A stretch of 64,000 bases of DNA from a virus, in the IMG/VR virus record IMGVR_UViG_3300036760_000193, positions 129,204-193,203 of that record; one strand, given 5' to 3'. Shown here one piece after another: positions 61,884-64,000 of the stretch. The notes below the pieces were generated by a model. It saw only the letters and a program-made list of their open reading frames with translations, did not search any database and had not been told where the DNA came from. Each line of letters opens with the position of its first letter. Position 1 is the stretch's first letter. The position numbers were made by a program, and so were the translations under genes.

Positions 61884-62298
61884 TTTTGCCATTTTTCTTA
61901 ATATAATTGGGAAGAGGAGCATATTTGTTCAATCCGTTTTCACCAGTCAGTGACCTGTCAAAGTATTTATAATAGGAAGGGTCGCCATCACGGGCGATTT
62001 GTTCTTCTCGAAGACAGGAATCTCCAAGCGGAGTTATAATATAATCGTACTGTGTCCAATCTGGCCCAACCCAAATGCCATCTTTGCGTTGTTCACCTTG
62101 CGCTAACATCGCCTTGACATTTTTATTCTCGACACGACGAACAAGACCTGCTTCTAAAGATTTCTTAAAAACATCCCGTTCAAAAACTGTTTGGTGCAGC
62201 TTTAGGAACTGGACACCCAAAAAAATAACCTCGAACCAGTTGTGAGGTCTTCCGTCTCCGAATACTTGTAGAAACTTAAACCTTTGGATTCGATTCAT
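61876..62298 (-). CDS. Hypothetical winged-helix-like protein
   Basis: 140 residues. The first half (FLQVFGDGRPHNWFEVIFLG, then SLEAGLVRRVENKNVKAM) has the layout of a small winged-helix DNA-binding domain, and the following YDYIITPLGDSCL fits its wing. It could be a regulator, but the call rests on pattern only. Overlaps the upstream gene by 23 bases. Confidence 0.45.
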   Translation of the reverse strand: MNRIQRFKFLQVFGDGRPHNWFEVIFLGVQFLKLHQTVFERDVFKKSLEAGLVRRVENKNVKAMLAQGEQRKDGIWVGPDWTQYDYIITPLGDSCLREEQIARDGDPSYYKYFDRSLTGENGLNKYAPLPNYIKKNGKNA

Positions 62299-62605
62299 CG
62301 TAAACTCTTTCTAAATAAGCTTCCTCGAAAAAGTTCTGTGCATTAGTTACCTCAACGCCTTTGTCTACTTTTCCTGTTGCAGCGTTTTTACGTGCGAAAC
62401 GGACTTCTACCTTCTCAAAAAATACTTGATAGGAATATACAGCCTTGTTGTTCAAACCAAAACCAACACGTTGAGCAGCCGTAACTCGCCCTACCAAGCC
62501 ATTAAAGTCGAATGATTGTGACGACTGCATGACTGGTACAGGGTAATTTGTGACCCTCACTTTGGTTCCAATTGGAAAAGCTGATCCGCCAACTAAGTTG
62601 TTCAT
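62276..62605 (-). CDS. Hypothetical SH3-like protein
   Basis: 109 residues, strand-rich, with FPIGTKVRVTNYPV and FNGLVGRVTAAQRV at the start, a pattern seen in small SH3/KOW-like barrels. A GGAGAGATGAT ribosome binding site precedes the ATG. The C-terminal part is charged. Function unknown. Confidence 0.5.
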   Translation of the reverse strand: MNNLVGGSAFPIGTKVRVTNYPVPVMQSSQSFDFNGLVGRVTAAQRVGFGLNNKAVYSYQVFFEKVEVRFARKNAATGKVDKGVEVTNAQNFFEEAYLERVYDESNPKV

Positions 62606-62672
62606 ATCATCTCTCCTTCTCTTTTCTCTATGACCACACGAACACCAATGGTGTAGGCATGGGGTGCAACTA

Positions 62673-62948
62673 TTATTCTATCCCTATACTGCCGGGTAAT
62701 GGAAGACAGGCTTGTACCTTATCAGGTGCCTTTCGATCTTCTGGTTTTTGTGGCTGCGGCTTTTGTTTATCCTTTCTGGGGATAAGCCGGAGCCAAATTC
62801 TTGCTTCATCAGCTATCTGAAATGTCGTCATTTTTCCTAGACACTTGTCGCAGGGGAACTTGGTATCTTTCTGGTTTTTACGCTTAAAGAACCCACCTGG
62901 GTCTAAAACCAGCCAATGACATTTATAACAAACTGACGTTGCGCTCAT
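62673..62948 (-). CDS. Small zinc-finger protein
   Basis: 91 residues with VCYKCHW near the N terminus and FPCDKCLGK at about residue 33, a four-Cys zinc finger; the C-terminal half is Lys/Pro/Gln-rich. The ATG is embedded in promoter copy 6 with no ribosome binding site, so it is either a leaderless start or is translated from upstream transcripts. Confidence 0.6.
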   Translation of the reverse strand: MSATSVCYKCHWLVLDPGGFFKRKNQKDTKFPCDKCLGKMTTFQIADEARIWLRLIPRKDKQKPQPQKPEDRKAPDKVQACLPLPGSIGIE

Positions 62949-62970
62949 ATAAATATTCGAAAATATTATA
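62947..62970 (-). promoter_or_regulatory. Putative phage promoter, copy 6
   Basis: The invariant core fills the whole 23-base gap between the stop at 62972 and the ATG at 62948; the TATATA box becomes TTATATG, containing the start codon. This copy is hard to reconcile with a start site downstream of the TATATA box, and favours the first TATAAT as the -10 box. Confidence 0.6.
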
Positions 62971-62971
62971 C

Positions 62972-63262
62972 CTATTCGGCTTTGGTCTCTTCAACCTTGG
63001 CAACTTCAGCGGGGGTGGGAGTCGCCAGCTTCTCTGCTTCTGCTTTGGCGGTTTCTGCATCCTTCGCGTTCACTTCACGGATTTTTTCGCTCAAAGCTTC
63101 TTTGAACTCCGTTTCAGTGATAATGCCCTTTTTGAAGAGAAGGCTTTTCAACGTTTCATCGAATAATGCTTCACCAGAGAATCCCAGCTGCATGTGATAT
63201 GCAATGGCGTTGATTGCCCTTTTGTATTCATCCAACTGTGCTATGATTGTTGCGTCTCTCAT
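62972..63262 (-). CDS. Hypothetical helical protein
   Basis: 96 residues. The first part (DEYKRAINAIAYHMQLGFSG) is helical, and the second is a charged Ala/Glu/Lys-rich helix ending in a Thr/Pro/Glu tail. Ends in TAG right before promoter copy 6. Lies just after the deformylase gene. No family is recognised. Confidence 0.6.
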   Translation of the reverse strand: MRDATIIAQLDEYKRAINAIAYHMQLGFSGEALFDETLKSLLFKKGIITETEFKEALSEKIREVNAKDAETAKAEAEKLATPTPAEVAKVEETKAE

Positions 63263-63272
63263 GTCGAACTCC

Positions 63273-63785
63273 TTACTTTGATTTAATACTTCTGTACGAA
63301 TCTATGACCATCTTTCCAGCCAGGTGATCCAATTCATGCTGTATGATCCTGGCATCCAGGTCTGTCATCTCAAATACGCTTTTGTCACCTTTCAAATTCT
63401 GAAACTGTACCACCACTTTCTGATATCTCTTGGTAGGCGGATACACACCTGGCGCACTCAAACACCCTTCATATAATTTGATCCGTTCTTTGGACTTGTG
63501 AATTATAATTGGATTTATAAGTGCCATCTGGCGGGTGCCTTTTTCCAGGCTCACCACGCAGAACTGTTTATTTATACCTACCTGGTTGGCCGAGAGGCCA
63601 ACACCCCGATTTATACGCATTGTAGCGATCATTTTCCCTGCAAGCTCCATAAGGGAGTCATCTATAACCGTTACTGGTTCACAGGTGGTCTGTAAGACTT
63701 TATCGGTGTACAGGCGTATGTACAGCTTGTCTGATGGGGCGATTATTTGAGACGTTTGGGCGTCTTGGCTGGTCTGGTCTTCCAT
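63273..63785 (-). CDS. def: Peptide deformylase
   Basis: 170 residues from ATG 63785; an ATG at 63824 in the same frame is possible. All three family motifs are present: G61-V-G-L-S-A-N-Q68 (Ser for the usual Ala), E107-G-C108-L-S and H150-E151-L-D-H154, giving the metal ligands C108, H150, H154 and the catalytic Glu. It removes the formyl group from new proteins. Phage deformylases are known, often in aquatic phages. The 5' end overlaps the bS21-like gene by 86 bases in another frame. Confidence 0.92.
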   Translation of the reverse strand: MEDQTSQDAQTSQIIAPSDKLYIRLYTDKVLQTTCEPVTVIDDSLMELAGKMIATMRINRGVGLSANQVGINKQFCVVSLEKGTRQMALINPIIIHKSKERIKLYEGCLSAPGVYPPTKRYQKVVVQFQNLKGDKSVFEMTDLDARIIQHELDHLAGKMVIDSYRSIKSK

Positions 63786-64000
63786 AATTTGTTTTCCCGT
63801 TATTATAATGCTGTTTTTTATCATCCCACACACCCTTTTTCTTGTATGTATGGGCATCCTTCTCTTTCTTCTGGTTGAGGCGGTAGTAAAATTTCTGGCG
63901 TTGAAGGTAACGCTTACGGCCAGGAGATTGAAAGGACTGGCGTTCCTTAAGCTCATTCATGAGACCTTCCTTCATGATGATTTTCTTGAATTGCGATAGT
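63700..64000 (-). CDS. rpsU: bS21-like ribosomal protein homologue (5' end cut by window)
   Basis: A partial gene running off the right edge. The visible frame reads LSQFKKIIMKEGLMNELKER and then QSFQSPGRKRYLQR, which matches the core of small ribosomal subunit protein bS21 (helix, K-x-G-x-L/M-x-E-L-x-x-R, then F-x-x-P-x-x-x-R-K/R). Downstream comes a basic tail of about 55 residues, longer than in most bS21 proteins and overlapping the deformylase start. Phage bS21 homologues are known and thought to join host ribosomes and favour phage mRNAs. The N-terminal ~20 residues lie outside the window. The long tail might also come from a frameshift. Confidence 0.7.
   Translation of the reverse strand, partial: LSQFKKIIMKEGLMNELKERQSFQSPGRKRYLQRQKFYYRLNQKKEKDAHTYKKKGVWDDKKQHYNNGKTNYGRPDQPRRPNVSNNRPIRQAVHTPVHR

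Noticed and set aside
63786-63956. N-terminal extension of the deformylase
   Set aside because: The extra residues are a shifted reading of the bS21-like gene and do not resemble deformylase N termini; 63785 or 63824 is preferred.
1-64000. tRNA genes, integrase, attachment sites or replication origin
   Set aside because: I looked for cloverleaf-like sequences, recombinase motifs and iteron arrays and saw none, but a covariance-model search was not possible here.

Overview
This window is the virion (structural) region of a large tailed double-stranded DNA bacteriophage (Caudoviricetes). The evidence is a large terminase, a portal, a prohead protease fused to scaffold, an HK97-like major capsid protein, a neck/tail set and many fibre-like proteins. 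Every gene I accept lies on the minus strand, so transcription runs from the right edge to the left. Genes are tightly packed, often with TAATG or ATGA stop/start overlaps, and Shine-Dalgarno sequences of the AGGAGA/GGAGG type. The longest gap without a gene is 183 bases (32047-32229); no stretch exceeds 300 bases. No tRNA, CRISPR array, integrase, insertion sequence or replication gene was seen. The host cannot be named; a phage bS21 homologue, a peptide deformylase and a secreted trypsin-like protease are carried.

Layout in transcription order. (1) 64000-61175: a translation-related pair (bS21-like gene cut by the window edge, and peptide deformylase), then small zinc-ribbon and unknown genes. 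(2) 61163-54302: two large linker-rich proteins with several zinc ribbons, a protein with a tandem duplication, and a DUF1599-type protein. (3) 54282-43163: a secreted trypsin-like protease, two free-standing endonuclease VII-type HNH genes, and a 2693-residue polyprotein. The polyprotein carries nucleotidyltransferase, HAD phosphatase, 2H phosphoesterase, zinc-ribbon and low-molecular-weight tyrosine phosphatase domains, set between repeated non-enzymatic modules. (4) 43157-30534: a 1036-residue zinc-ribbon protein, a small membrane protein, terminase, portal, protease-scaffold, a putative decoration protein and the major capsid protein, closed by a strong terminator. (5) 30441-2144: about twenty fibre/appendage genes built from shared modules, plus a permuted NlpC/P60-like hydrolase. 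(6) 2060-1: a GIY-YIG homing endonuclease and neck/tail-completion candidates.

The most interesting feature is a likely system. The 2693-residue protein looks like a polyvalent protein, packaged in the head and delivered to the host. A short pattern, hydrophobic-x-K-x-A, falls in the linkers between its domains. It also occurs near the N termini of the capsid protein, portal and protease, and in the linkers of the other large zinc-ribbon proteins. I infer that the prohead protease cuts at this pattern and releases the individual enzymes. The scaffold appears to have its own internal ribosome binding site within the protease gene. A 17-base invariant motif found six times on the minus strand probably marks promoters for this region.
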